From NCBI GenBank assembly GCA_947846985.1, contig CANTUZ010000001.1, forward strand, positions 111,121,757 to 111,185,756: DNA of 64,000 nt, in the 5' to 3' direction. The position numbers and the translations under genes were made by a program. Below, one piece after another: positions 37,701 to 50,500 of this stretch; the first letter of the stretch is position 1; every line of letters starts with the position of its first letter. A model generated the notes under the pieces. The model worked only from the letters and a program-made list of their open reading frames with translations, had not been told where the DNA came from and searched no databases. This DNA is from Fratercula arctica (taxonomy: Eukaryota; Chordata; Aves; Charadriiformes; Alcidae).

Positions 37701-39057
37701 AACGAAACCCACAACAAAAAAACCCACAACCATGAAAGCTGAAGTTATTCACTTTTAGTACACACGTGGACCATTCTTGCTGACTTACAATATGAAGTTT
37801 AGGGATTTAAAAACAGATTTGAATGGGAGTTTTAAATTATTATTGATCAGTTGTCTTCCATTGTATGAAAGCCCACAAACAGATGAATGATAATTAGCCA
37901 TTTCATATTTGGACTGGTTGGTGCATTATTCACATGTGTATAAAATGTAACGAGCCTTTGTTGTTGTTCTTGGCCTTTTAAGATGTCAAAATGGCTTTTG
38001 TTAGTTCACTCTGGCACCCTCCTACTTGAAAATATCTTTTCCAGTTAGATAAGGCTTCTTTGTTTCTATCCAATCACACCACCGTGCAGATTAGGGAAGG
38101 CACCTGATTATATTGATGAACCTTGCACAAGGGGCTGCCTTCAACATCAACGTTTAATCGATTTTATAGATACAAACAATGAAGCCTTTGAAAAGCAAAT
38201 TCATACTGAAGTGGCTAAGCCTTTTCTGTACATCCCTCTAACTCCAGCATTCAATTCCAACTAAGAGCGAGCATATTCTTCATGAAGTATTTTTCTTCTC
38301 TTTTTTTTGGTGATTAGCTATAGAATGCAGTAAAGTGCCTGATGTACCACATTAAGAAGGATGCTAAGCGGTTTACAAGTCTCAGTAATTAATGACTATT
38401 TTTATCACAGAGAATATAGACTACTTTCTTATATCTATCTGAAACTCAATATAAGCCTCTATAAGCCTCCAGGCTGCATAATTGGTGCAATAGAGCTGAA
38501 AATGAGATGGAGGATATAATACAGCTCAAGTAATCCTGCCTTTAGCTGAAATGGAAGAGTGGAGGCTCTGAGCATCCAGAAATGTTGTTTCCACTAAGAT
38601 TTAAAGCCAGCCAGCTGTCGGCTGCTGCATTGAAAATTGTAGTGTTATTTACTTTCTTTAGTGTACTTCAAATATTTAAAGTAACACAACCATATTTATG
38701 AGCTTTTTTTTTTTTTATCTCTAGCAACTTAAGCAATGTATACTTTCACATTTTTTCTTGTTAGGGGACAAATGAGTATATTCTTCATAAAAGTTTCAAT
38801 TCAGGCACTCTGAAAATTACCTCAGGTTACAACATCCTGGAAACAAATAAATTGGTTTTACCTTCTCTATGCAGTAGCTGTAAGAAATAAAATCTTTTTA
38901 AAATCATAATGGGTTTATAAAGGGTTTAGAGAACAGGAGGGAACATTGAAAAGGTTTATGCAGTGGTGACATTTTAAGATTGAAAGAGAGTGCTTGTTAT
39001 ACAGAGACCTGATGAAATCTGTCAGGTTGGGATTTACTGTTCAGCACATTTACCTCA

Positions 39058-39062
<5 letters not shown>
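34776..39062. other. Non-coding stretch, possible conserved segment
   Basis: No gene. It holds a T16 tract near 36471-36486 and A/C-rich runs near 37685-37732. The minus-strand frame at 37081-37452 (123 codons) has no recognisable domain. The stretch 37961-38240 has clustered factor-like motifs and is treated as a finding. 35190-35255 faintly resembles a reverse MIR but is too weak to call. Confidence 0.55.

Positions 39063-39100
<38 letters not shown>
39063..39100. repeat. Poly(A) tract, A38
   Basis: 38 uninterrupted A, the longest homopolymer in the window, followed by ggaaaat and A8. No aataaa lies just upstream and no retrocopy is recognised. Such a run is prone to sequencing and assembly length error. 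Confidence 0.95.
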
Positions 39101-39102
<2 letters not shown>

Positions 39103-39435
39103 AAAATAAAAAAAAACCCACATCAATCTCACCTTCTCTTTTCTTTACAGTTTGCATTGGAGACAAGATTGGAATGGACTGATGACGATAATGACAAATC
39201 ATTAGTCTACTTCATGGTATTTCTTTATTTCACTTAGTAAATGGTACACATAGTGTATTGTATCTCCTTTCTCTGTGAGAGCATTGGAAATAATCTCCAA
39301 ATGCAGTATGCTGGCTGAAATACAGACATTGTTTAGTTTTCCTTGATTTTTTTCCCCCCAGGGAAATCTTGGTTATTTTAAAGTTATAACAGATGAAGTG
39401 CAGTCTATAACCTATGCTTTTGGATAAGGAGTATC

Positions 39436-39460
39436 TTTTTTTTTTTTTTTTTTTTTTTTT
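39436..39460. repeat. Poly(T) tract, T25
   Basis: 25 uninterrupted T followed by attttttattt. It lies 335 bases after the A38 tract, in the opposite sense, so the two could pair as an inverted homopolymer repeat. Confidence 0.95.
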
Positions 39461-42017
39461 ATTTTTTATTTAATTGTGTTCAAGAAGCCTAGCAGACTAG
39501 AGCCCTGGGGCACCATTTAAAACAACCATTAAATAACATTACGCCTATGGCAAGGGTGAAGGAATCAGTATAATCATTGGACAACGTTCCTCCCAGATCC
39601 ATCCTTAGTCTAGAGTCTAGTCCTTGGTCTACTGGAAATGCTATCTTCTGATTGTAACAGAAAAATCTCGTTAACATTTCTGCCATTGTCACAGTCCTAC
39701 TGCATTTGTCCTTGCAACAGATACATTACCACGTTCTGCTTCATCGTCTGCATCACTAAAATGAGAACACCGATTTTCTCTCTCATGGCTACGTTGTGTG
39801 CTTTCATTAGTGATAGTCACATATTTTGACACTGCTGGACTGAAAATGGTGAGGAACCGCAGAACATTGTTATTACTGTTTAATAATGTTGAACTATACT
39901 TAGGAGCTTCTTTAGCTTCCTGACTCCTGCTCAGAAAGTGCAACCATCTCTCAGAACAGAGGACTGGTAGGCAATCACCAGGCAGCGTGCTTCATCCAAA
40001 CGGGCTGTGTAAATAACCTCTCCTAACACTTTGGCCACAGTGGGCTTGCTTTGTTTCTAAGTGGACTGCTCTCAGGCTGCAAAACATCCTCCATGATCAC
40101 TTACACATTGAGCTTTTGTCCCTGGACCAGAGATTGCTGGAAGGAGAAGTTGAAGAGTCAGCAGTACGTGGTCACTCACTGTCACCACCATGACCCAGAC
40201 TCATTTTATAAAGAAATATGTTTCAGGTAACCGAAATCTTGAGAAGAGAACAATTTACCCTACAAGAGAACACACACCTCTCTCGGTGCTTTTAACCCAA
40301 GCATGGATGGGTTAATAAAACACATTAATCCCAAGAGATCCTGAAATTCTGTATTCTGTTGATTTTGGCCTAGGCAAAGCATCAGTCAGACTGATGAGAA
40401 TTTAGTTTCAAAACTGCAAAGATGGTGAGACACCCTGACCCTTGTGGATGGACAGAAAGGTCTTCCCTTGGTATCTGAATGTGCTTCCTCTCATGGCACA
40501 GCACGGCCCTCAAAAGGAAACCTACACCCAGTATTCTTCTCTTCTGTGTACTGTGTCTTTTATGTATTATTTTGTCTTTATGGATTACACTGCCAAAAAA
40601 TCACTAGGTATTATGCAAAGAGATAATATTGAATGTTGTGCTAAAGACTGGTTTATCACACTTGCATTACATCAGTGTTATCAAATATGTTTTGGTATTC
40701 ACTGCAACATAGAGAAATCCTTCTCCTTTTTATGTCAAATATCTACAAGTTTCCCAGCATCAGATTTGAACTGCTTTGCCTGACTGGTTTCTTCAAACCC
40801 CAGGTGAACTAGGAGTGGGGGGAAACTTTGTTAAACTGGAGATTTTGTGAACATCACATTATTTTCTTTGGTTCACAAAGCCCATTTGACCCTGTGAAGC
40901 ATTTCCTCCAGGAATTTAAGACCACTCTTTCTGAGAGGCAACTCTACTTGTAGAAGACAGGCTTGTGAGCTACAGAAAGTTTAGATGATGTTTCTGGAGC
41001 TACAGGTGACCAATGGAACAGTGGTTTGGTTGAGAGGAATGCAGTATTGCTACAGAAAACCTTCAATTAAAAAAAAAAAAAAAAAAAAGAGGGAGGAAAC
41101 AGGACTGAACATTCACTGTCTAATAGAAAAAGTGATAGAGTTATCCTTATGAGAACCATGTTCTCCATTCATGTCTTGAAATAACTCATCAAAATTTTGA
41201 TTTTATTATTAAAATCTCCTCCAATTTGCTCCATAGGTCTTTATATGTTTCAAATTTGCATATTTGAATACTCTCCTTATCTTTCTACTACCATCTCTTT
41301 TCATCAATGTTATCTTCTCAGTATCACACAATTTATTTTTCCATTTCCTTCTCAATATTTTCCCTTTGGTTCCTCACCGTATTGACCTACTTTTAAGAAC
41401 AGATTCTCTTATTCTCAGAAGGTGAATCCAGCAGTGTGCACATTAGAATTAAGTTTTCAAAATCAATCCACAGGGGAAAGAGACACAAAAACCTTTAGCA
41501 CTGTCATACTACCCTCCCTTCCCTGAAAAAACCAGCTCAAGATGACAATATTGCTGTCCGATATATATACGCAGAGCTACAATATACAGAGCTACTGACT
41601 ATTAACATGTCTTATACCTTTATGTGAAATGCTGTATGGCATACAGAGAGATTGCTTGTTACACCCAAAGTTTAACAGACTTCTGCTGCAGGAAAAAGGT
41701 TCTGTTAAAAACATTTTTTTAAAGTTTACTTCATAGAATCAAGTCTTGCACATAAGTGCAGAGTTCCTAATCCTCAAAAATACAGAATCATGCACTAGGT
41801 TATCCATTTCTTAATGTTATGGAAACATTAATGTTGGAAATTGTGCCGCCTGCCCACAAGATAATGTGTACTGGCAATTTTTGAAGCAAACGGCAGACCT
41901 GCATCATGAAAGATGTATTTATTTGACACATCAGGGTGGAGCTAGGGTGAAGAAAAAAAAAAAAAGAAAAGAAAAAGTTAACTGCAATCAGGAAGTAATT
42001 ATGGGAGAATAGTTACT
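39461..42017. other. Non-coding stretch, nothing recognised
   Basis: No gene. An A20 tract lies at 41069-41088. A plus-strand frame of 113 codons at 40442-40783 has no recognisable motif. catagaatc at about 41731 recalls a CR1 end, but no CR1 sequence follows. Confidence 0.6.
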
Positions 42018-42120
42018 ACATATTATATAAAAACTAAAATTTATTACTATATAATATAATCCATAAGAATATATTATATAAAAATATATAGCATATAGTG
42101 TATTATTAAAGCCATATAAT
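42018..42120. repeat. AT-rich low-complexity segment
   Basis: Almost pure A/T with repeated atattatata and ataaaaa motifs, easily melted. No replication or matrix-attachment role can be shown from sequence alone. Confidence 0.7.
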
Positions 42121-42747
42121 TGGTATCATAGGCTGAATTTATGGGTGGATTAGATGCCATATAAACCATACAAGGGTGATAGTCCAGGCAGTATGTGAAT
42201 AATCTGACTAGGTCAGTGTGGGAAGCTGATCTAAGAGGCTCAAAAGGTGGTACTCTCATGGGAAAAAAATGAATTTGTTTTACTGCAAGATTATCAGGCC
42301 CAGCTTGGTGCGTTCCATCTCCTGGAATCCCATAAACTTCCTCTATCATGCTGAAGGACAACAAGGTCTCACACTGCAGGTGGAGGCCTGGGAGAAGCAT
42401 TTACATCTCAACTAGTTCGACCTTGATGTGTCCGTAGTGTAAAACCTGACCTGTGGGGATGGCAGTCTAGGTCTGCCTTCACCCCGTTGCCACTTACGCT
42501 GTTCTGCAGCGGCAAAGGCAGGGGACTGACAGCTCTGCTCCCCCTCCCCAGGGAATCAGCGGTGCCACACATAGCAGGGGTGACACAGGAATCAGTGGGG
42601 AGCTAATGTGCACTGCCGAGAACATGGGCAACTTTTTTTATTTCAGCAGGGCTGCAGCCTCATAGGTCAAGGGAAGGAAAAATGCTGAGATGTTTCTGCT
42701 GTTTCCCACGTGGAAGTTATATACATATTCTGGCCAGCTTAGCGCTA
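42121..42747. other. Non-coding spacer, rising GC
   Basis: No gene. GC content rises from about 42430 onward. Overlapping frames here and in the next kilobase run in both directions and match nothing known. Confidence 0.55.
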
Positions 42748-42825
42748 CATATGTGTATATACACATATGCATATATATATATACACACATATGCATATAT
42801 ACATATACATATATATATATATAAA
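42748..42825. repeat. TA/CA microsatellite with 22 bp perfect palindrome
   Basis: Alternating purine-pyrimidine tract made of (TA)n, (CA)n and catatg units. Positions 42748-42769 (catatgtgtata / tacacatatg halves) form a perfect self-complementary palindrome. Alternating tracts like this can adopt cruciform or Z-like structures and are unstable. Frames reading IYIYTHMHIYIY are translations of this repeat, not protein. Confidence 0.9.
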
Positions 42826-43400
42826 AGAAAAGAGGGATGGTGCACCTGTGTGGGTGCATCTGCAGAGGAGGGAGGTGAGCATCTCCAGGTGCAGAAGAGC
42901 TGGGGGCTGGCTCTGCCAGCACAGCACTGCAGGGTGCAGGAAAGGCCACTTAAGCTCAGGTGCTGTCCTCTCACTGGCATGGCCATACAGCTCCTGGGGC
43001 ATCTCTGCGGACCACCGTGTTTGCTCCGGCAGGATGTACTGCGACACCCGGGCTCAGCTCTGAGTCCCCTGGGTGCATCGCACTGCAACACAGCTCTGGA
43101 CTTATCGTCAGCAGCCCAGGCACCTTTGAAACTCTCTCTATTTTTGTGGTTTTGCTGAAGAAGGGCACTTGTGTATAGCCTGAACTGGACGCAGAAATTT
43201 CTGCTTTGGTGCCTGGCATTTCAGACAGAAAGGAACAGAGCTTTGATGGGGGAGAGGGAGGAAACGGGAAGCAGGTAACGGAGTAACCCTCTCGCGAAGG
43301 AAAAAGGGCGCTGACCCCTCCTCTCCTCTTCCAGCCGGTGCCGTAAGGAGGCTGGTCGCGCTTAACGTGGCTGCTGAACAACAGGCCTCGTTACCGTCTG
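42826..43400. other. GC-rich, CpG-enriched patch
   Basis: Clearly richer in G+C than the flanks. CpGs cluster at about 43250-43400, with roughly a dozen in 150 bases, including tcgcga, ggcgc, gccggtgccg and gtcgcgcttaacg. A pyrimidine run ending in ccag (about 43318-43335) followed by ccggtgccgtaagg resembles an acceptor followed closely by a donor. It could be a small CpG island, a first exon of a non-coding RNA, or an old GC-rich repeat. No protein is recognised. Confidence 0.35.
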
Positions 43401-44550
43401 CACACTGTCAGGAAAAAAAGTTAGCCAAAAAAAGTAAACAACCAGTATTTATTTGTGTAATTAAAGGAGACTAAAACGCTATAGAAATATCTAATCTCCA
43501 CAAGAAATCCCGTAACCAATTTCCAACATGATTAAACTCGCATTGTTGCAAAATGAAGCAATCTAATCAACAGTCTGTGTTCTAATTATGTCTACCTGAT
43601 CTCGAAATATTTCTGAGCTTGTTTATATCCCCAGGCCTTTTTATCTTGACATATTGTAAAATAATTTCTAAAATGAATCGAGTAATGTGTTTTTCTTTCC
43701 CTGGCAGGTACGGCGTTGTGAGCACAGGGAGGTTCAGAGACCACAGCTATGAAATGATGATTGAAAATCTCAGGCAAGTGGAGGGGGGAGCAATGGAGAG
43801 GGAAATGAAAGTGCTCAAGGGGAAGAAACATACCTGCTGCTGGAAAGGGAAGGAAAATACATGGTATACAAATGAGGGTATAGCAGACTAACAGGTTGAG
43901 GAGAAACTGTACAGTGCAGGCAAGGAAGGGAGAGCAGAGAGATGAAGGCAGGGCAATCAGAGGCACCTAGAAATAGGATAGAGGTAGTGGAGAGAATTCA
44001 AGGCTCTCTTTAAATTACCATCAATTAAGTTTCAAAAATACACGTCTATCTCTTTCTCACACTGTTGTACTATTTTATTCATTTAAGCATTTCCTCAAAC
44101 CTGATCTTTGCTCTCATAACCTTAGGAGTTCAAGCAGTTAATGATGATTAGTTGAGGAGGAGAAGGATGAGAGGTGACAGATGAACATAGTCGAATAGTT
44201 AATATTGCAAAACACATATTACATTACCTCCAAAAGATAGTGAAGGACAGGGACTTTGGAGAGTGGAAGTACTGTGTCTTCCTCTTTCACTGTACAGCAA
44301 AGTGCATTACAAGGTTTTGATCATGATACTGGCTTCTGGATGCTACTGCAACATATAGAATTAACAAGCATGGCATGGCAGTGGGAAAAGACAACATGCT
44401 TTAAATTTGAAAGGCTAGACTTTGGAGCTTTAACACTTTTACCACCAGACTAACCACACAAGTAATGAAGGGGGAAAAAGAAATGCAAACGTTCAAGGTT
44501 TTCTGTTCCATTATAATTCTTATAAAACCCAAACTACTTAAAAAACATTT
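43401..44550. other. Non-coding stretch, nothing recognised
   Basis: No gene. Frames of 124 codons (minus, 43592-43966) and 90 codons (plus, 43619-43891) overlap each other and match no known protein. Confidence 0.6.
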
Positions 44551-44568
44551 CCCCCCCCCCCCCCCCCC
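44551..44568. repeat. Poly(C) tract, C18
   Basis: 18 uninterrupted C (G18 on the minus strand), unusual in AT-rich surroundings. Such runs can form G-quadruplex/i-motif structures and cause polymerase slippage. Confidence 0.95.
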
Positions 44569-47500
44569 ATTTTAATTCCAAGGTTATGATTTAAATCAAG
44601 CTTGCTTCCTGGAGTGCTGAAAATCAAAAGGACCTCTAGCACACAGGCAGAGTCCCAATTAGAAAAGCTCCAGACAAAACACTGCACACTGCTGCCCCTC
44701 ATTTCTCTAATAACAGGGACTTACCTTAGGTAAGAAAATGGTTACTTTTAATCAACATGACAACAGCAAGACCATTTGGACAGGGGGAAAGGCAGAGGAG
44801 ATGCCTTTTAAATGATGAATAAGTAATTTTCTGCACTTCTAGTGAAGGCAAAGATTACTACATTTTTTTAACATTCATAAACGCTTCCGAGCTTCATTGT
44901 GAAACACCGGCTTCCCTGGTTTCTTGTTTGTGTGGGTACCCAGAAGGAGATACTGCAGGAAAAGATACAAGAATTTATTGTTTAACATATATGGAATAAA
45001 ATTCACTGCATGAAAGCTTTTTGCTCCTCATCTTTTTAGTTTTAGATCCCTGAGATGTAATGCCTTTCCCATTGTTAGTCACTTTTAATGATAGCAACTC
45101 TTTATTATTGACAGCAGTATCTGAGAGAGTGGTCTGCCCTCACTGAGAAGCAGCAGGGTTCCGAAATTTCAGCAGGCTTCCTCTGAAGCACATCTAGTGG
45201 CCCTTCAGTGCAAACAGGTATTCAAAGAGACAGCAGCTGGAAAACTGAAGAGAGAAAAAATATTATTTTGATAATGACCTCTATGGTGGGATTAAAATAA
45301 AAACAAAAAAAAAAAAAAAAGAAAAAGAATGAAAACCAACAATGGCCCTATGAGCTGTCACTAGGAAATATCATGGATGGGGCTTCAGAGGTGGGAGAGA
45401 GGAAAAGCCTGGCTCAGAATTTCACATCCACTTTGCACAAGCCAGCAGCATGCAGGAAGATTAAACCAACTTCTTGCATGGCCTAATGGGCTTTGTCGAG
45501 AACCCACTGCATCACACACACGTCTCACAGGAGTTTTTTCCCAAGGTCTAACGGGCCTCGGGTGCCTGATCCAAGGGCAAAGGCAGGAAGAGGCTTGGAG
45601 AACAATATGTTACGGGCGAATGCCAGCAGGGATCAGGCTAAGATGCTCTCCTCAACAGCTAAGAGGCAGCAGAAAAACGAGAGTAAAACAAAAAATGGAA
45701 CAAAAAATTGTCTGGGTTAAAAAAAAAAAAATAAACAAACCGCAGTTTTAGAATAAGGCTAGAATTTCCCAGAAGTACTTACACAACCTAAATGGCTTTC
45801 ATTCAAGTGCCTATAACACAACAGAGAGACACTCGGACTACCTTTATACTAGGGCAGCCCTGATTATAGGTAAAAATGTAATGGTGGTTGCACAGAGCTC
45901 AGCATCTAATCACTTCTCTTTTTTTCCTCACCTCTTCTCCTCTGACTGCAGTGTATATATTACTTGAAGTGCTCAAATCTCATTTATTTGTGTCCTCCAC
46001 CTCTAAGAAGCTTTCTGAGCTTATGAGACTATGCTGTTTCTCCAAACAGAGAAACAGGCTGATTATAAACTTCCAATTATGCAAAAAGTTGGTGTAGTTG
46101 CTCATGATTTATATGTTGTTTGATCTTTTATAGGTCATCTTAAAAGTTAACATTTAAATTATTTGAGAAATTCTGACTCTTAAATTGGCTGTTTCAATAA
46201 CATTATTGCTGCTGGCTCCCTCGAGTGCTTGTGCTCTTAGTTTCCTGATTTTAATTATTAATCCACCACCGCATGTTGCGTTTCTCTGTAGCAGCAGAAA
46301 GGTTAATATTCATAACCATTTTTTTAGGTTATTTTTAAAGGTACATGAGGAACAGTGCAGGGGAAGACGGAGAAGGGAATCAAGTTTTAATTACTTCTTA
46401 ATACCACTATCTAGGTTGCGGAGCTGATTGCAGCTCTGCTCCTTCCCAAGCTCTTTAAGTGCACACCCAGAAGCGCAATTCCACCGGAGGCCGAACACTG
46501 CTCCCTGCCTCTCCGAAATCACCTCCGTAACAGATGCTTTCAGCAACCTGTGACCGGCAGCTTCTGTAACGCCGGGCTGCTGAAGTAATAAGTGAAGCAA
46601 GATATTAGAGAATCGTTCATAAAAAAGCAAGCCCATACACATATGTAATCTCATCTAATCTTATGCCTCATTACAATACAAATAAGGCAGACCGGCTTCT
46701 TTCTTCAGTTAGGAAGGACCAAATTCAGCTTCCACTCTCAGGAAGCCACGGAGCCTGCTGGAGACCTGAGCTTCTCTCTGCTTTATTCCTTAGTGTCTTT
46801 CAAACTGATTTTTATCCTGAGGGAAATCTACACTTCAACAAACACCACAATTTCTTCCCTGCTGCCTATTTCAGATTCTCCAGAAAGCGTGCAAGACTAT
46901 TTTTTTTTTCTTTGTTTATCTCAGCTAGGATTTCCATCACAGACTCTATTCTACATTTATTATCAGAATGTAATATTTAGTCCTCTCTCAATAACTGGTG
47001 TACTCATCTACATCGTTTATAGTGAAGTCAAAGTGAAAAAGGCAATGGAGAAATCCTTTCACTAGCAATCTTTCCTCCAGTTTTTTCTTCAGGAAAAGGT
47101 AAGAGCAGTTCACGTAATTAGTCACACTTGAATCAAAACTTGAATCAAAGCTCAAAGCTGCCCAAGGCAGACCTCTGTGTGTCCCTGTACAACCTCCCTG
47201 CTTTCAAATGGGGAGATTCCTGCTGGGACTTCTCACTTCCGTTCTACTCTGAAAATAAAGATGTAAATGGAACAAACTTGTACCTTACTGTCTTTTACAC
47301 GAACAAAGGAAATTCAGAGACACACACTTTTGTGCCATTTTAAATCCTTACCCCACTCAAAGTAAAACCAGAGGCCACCTGCTTCCACTTCCCATTCTCT
47401 CTCCTCTTGCTCTCAGAAATGCACTAACAGGGGCTACGAGGTATAAAGTCAAGTTTTGCCTAGGCAGCTGAGATGAGAAAGCCTCAATCTAAAAGGTATC

Positions 47501-50500
47501 CCAGAAGATATTTATGGAAGACAAAGCAGGATATGTACTATAATAATATTTTTCCTCATCATACCCAAAGGCTCAGAATCCATCTTTCTACTAAAAAAAG
47601 CACTGGATCAAGCATTACTCAATTCAAATTCAAAATTTAATGTTTGCTTGGCACTCCTGCTGTATTCAATCATGCAAAATGCATTCTAAAGGCCCATACT
47701 CCCTGGTTTTAAAGTGATATGACTACAGTCCTGCCACATAAATAGAATGCCCATTGCATTGTCACATTGACAAGAATGCCACGTGTTTAACTGATGAAAA
47801 GGCAAGTGAAGGGTTACAGATCTTTCTGGTGGAGGAAAAAGAAAAGAAATGAATGTGAGAAGATGCTTTTATTATCTTGTAAGATTGTTATGGAATTCCT
47901 TTCTACACAACGAACCTCACAAACTCTATTACTGCTACTCCATTTTATTTTTATGTTTTTCAAGTAGAAGTTTCTTTGCTTTCAAAATTATAAAGCTTAG
48001 TTTCACTACTTGTTAAGATACAGGCAGGCCGTAGGAACAAAAATCATTACTGTGCACTTATTCCTCATGTTTTAGATAGTTTCAGTCATCTATATTCACA
48101 AGAGCACATTTACCTATGGCTTTGATTCATTTATTTTTCTTTAAAGGTGATGCCAATATTTATTATGCAGCACCATTTGAAAAGTCTTTATGTTCTACAT
48201 CAAAAAGATGAAGTGAATGAAAACTGAAAATCTAGCTATATACACGCATGATAAAAATTCTAACCTGTAAACTGCAAGTCCATTCTACATTGGTGTTTTT
48301 GGATCAGAAGAAAATGATGAAAGTAACCTCAGTTTATTCCCTGTCACCAGTCAAAACATGCACACGTGCCCATAGTTTAATGTGGAGTGTTGAGGTTTAA
48401 CTAAGATTACACACTGTTAAGACAAAATACTTTCAGAGATGCCATTGTGATGTTTCTCTGAAGAACTTGAAGTGTTATTTCTGCTCTGTCAAAGACCTCT
48501 AGATGGCATACTTTAGTAAACTTTTATGACTATACATATTTCGGTCTCAGTACGGTTTACAGTGTTTTCACCAATGTTTTTGAATTAATCTACTGTAATG
48601 ACTGTCAGTTTAATGAGTTATTAAAAGATATTCATGCTTTTGTAGTGCAAAGTGTAGCAAAAATAGAGTAAATAGCATTTCATTTATTAGAAAAGTTCCA
48701 GAATAAAATACATTTCTCTGTCTGAACAGCATCGCAGGCTCTAGGGAAAATAAAAGCCACAGTATTTTCAAGCAATAAAATATTTTCTGGAACAGGACAC
48801 ATGCCTGCAAAGATTATAGTAACCTATCTTCCTCCTGAAGTCAGTAAGGTCTTTATAAATATGAACTTTACTAGGTTTGAATAGTTCATCCAGTAGGGAT
48901 CACCGAACGGTTTTACAAGCAGAACATGTAGTAAACAAAACAGAAACTTGCTGCTAGGATCCCTGTTTAGCATTACAGCAGAATGCTCCATTAATTTGTT
49001 GTAGACCCCAAATGTCAGTCCCATTAGATCAGCAAATAGAAATTCCTGTATAACACAGGCTCTCTGCTACTGCTACAGGGAGCCCAATAACTGGTGTTTG
49101 GCTATAACCTGTCTTTCACCACTATACACTTGGCAGAATTAGATTCTACCAGTAAGGCAATCTGTCTGGAAAAGGGCAAGACAAAGAGATGCCGACTATC
49201 ACTGCCATCAAACAAGGTGATAATCACAGAATATCTCCAATTATATATAGACATAAATACACATATGAACTGAGACTTTTCTGTGTAAATTCAGCACAAG
49301 AGAACCGGACCCAAACAACGTGATTACTGCATGGTTCATCTCCCTTTTACCCAAGATTATGGCTATCTGGGGCCTCCTGAGTCACAGAAAATCATCGCTA
49401 GTACAGACTCTCTAGAACGCAGAGTCATTTTATGCCCACTCAGATTTCCTACTGAACAGTGCAAGGTCTGGTCTGGCTCCTTCATGCCTGTGCTGCTCCT
49501 CTAAGCCCTCATCACTGCAGGTGGAGTGGGGGTTGCACGCAACCACGTGCTGACTGTTCCCAGATCCTCACCACGCCGCTTGCCTTCTCTGTGTACACAC
49601 GCTGCTTTCCCACCTCCACTTGACTTAAGGTGCCTCCCCAGACACCTCGTGTATTCTCTGCTCTCAGCCACAATGCTCCTCCCTTCCTCCTCTTGCTGCA
49701 AAGTCCTAAAGGCTTGGAAAAAGACAGCAGACAAAGCCTTTTCACCTCCCTCCCAGGCAGCTCCCAAATATTTAACTGGATTGTAGGTCCTGACCCACAC
49801 AAATCTACCTAATAATAATTGCTCTGGGGCACGGCTGAGACCCTATGTGCTTTGTTTAGGAATGTAGACGTGAGATGAGCAGATTTGAAAACCTAATCCA
49901 AAAACCGGAATCATTAGTTAGTTATCCAATAAATAAGTGTTTTGTTTAGCTTTTTAACCCCCCAAATTAAGCCAAATATGCCCTCTTGTCTGTATTCTAG
50001 CAGGTAAAGGCTACTGCACGCCTTATTCAGAATACCATAGGAAAAGGGAAATGAACAAATGCTATATAAAAGAAGAACAAGCCAAAAATACCCTGGGGTT
50101 ATTGCAGACTCCAGCAGATTTTTGCAGGTGTTCTGGGCTTCAACAGCACAGTGAGACTTTTTCATTCATGTTCTGCCTGCTTCCTGGAAAACAGCACTGA
50201 TGTGAATACCCAAGCTAAAGAAAACAAAACCCAATATATATTTCAAAAAGGGAACTGGCTTTATATCCCATGGATTATTATATAGCTGTGTTCACAAACT
50301 GTGCCTAGGCATCTCAGGCATGTTGAACTATTCAAGCATAAACAGAGCCAAGATTATTTATAGTTCTTTTGTGTCATATTGGATGAGGCTATGCTGCAAT
50401 CAGATAAATAATAGGGCCCAAGGTGACACATACTATAATATTAATAGAGGGGCAGAGGGGGAAATTACCAAATTGAAGTGCTTGGAAATCTACAACCTAT

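Noticed and set aside
39000..39100. Processed retrocopy ending in the A38 tract
   Set aside because: The upstream sequence has no polyadenylation signal near the tract, no recognisable transcript-derived sequence and no obvious target-site duplication.
41725..41800. catagaatc, resembling a CR1 3' end
   Set aside because: The following sequence does not continue as CR1, so a 9-base match is chance or too degraded.
42682..43158. Open frame of 158 codons, and opposite-strand frames of 100-124 codons
   Set aside because: They read through a TA/CA microsatellite (IYIYTHMHIY type peptide) and then GC-rich sequence. All frames overlap and none resembles a protein family.
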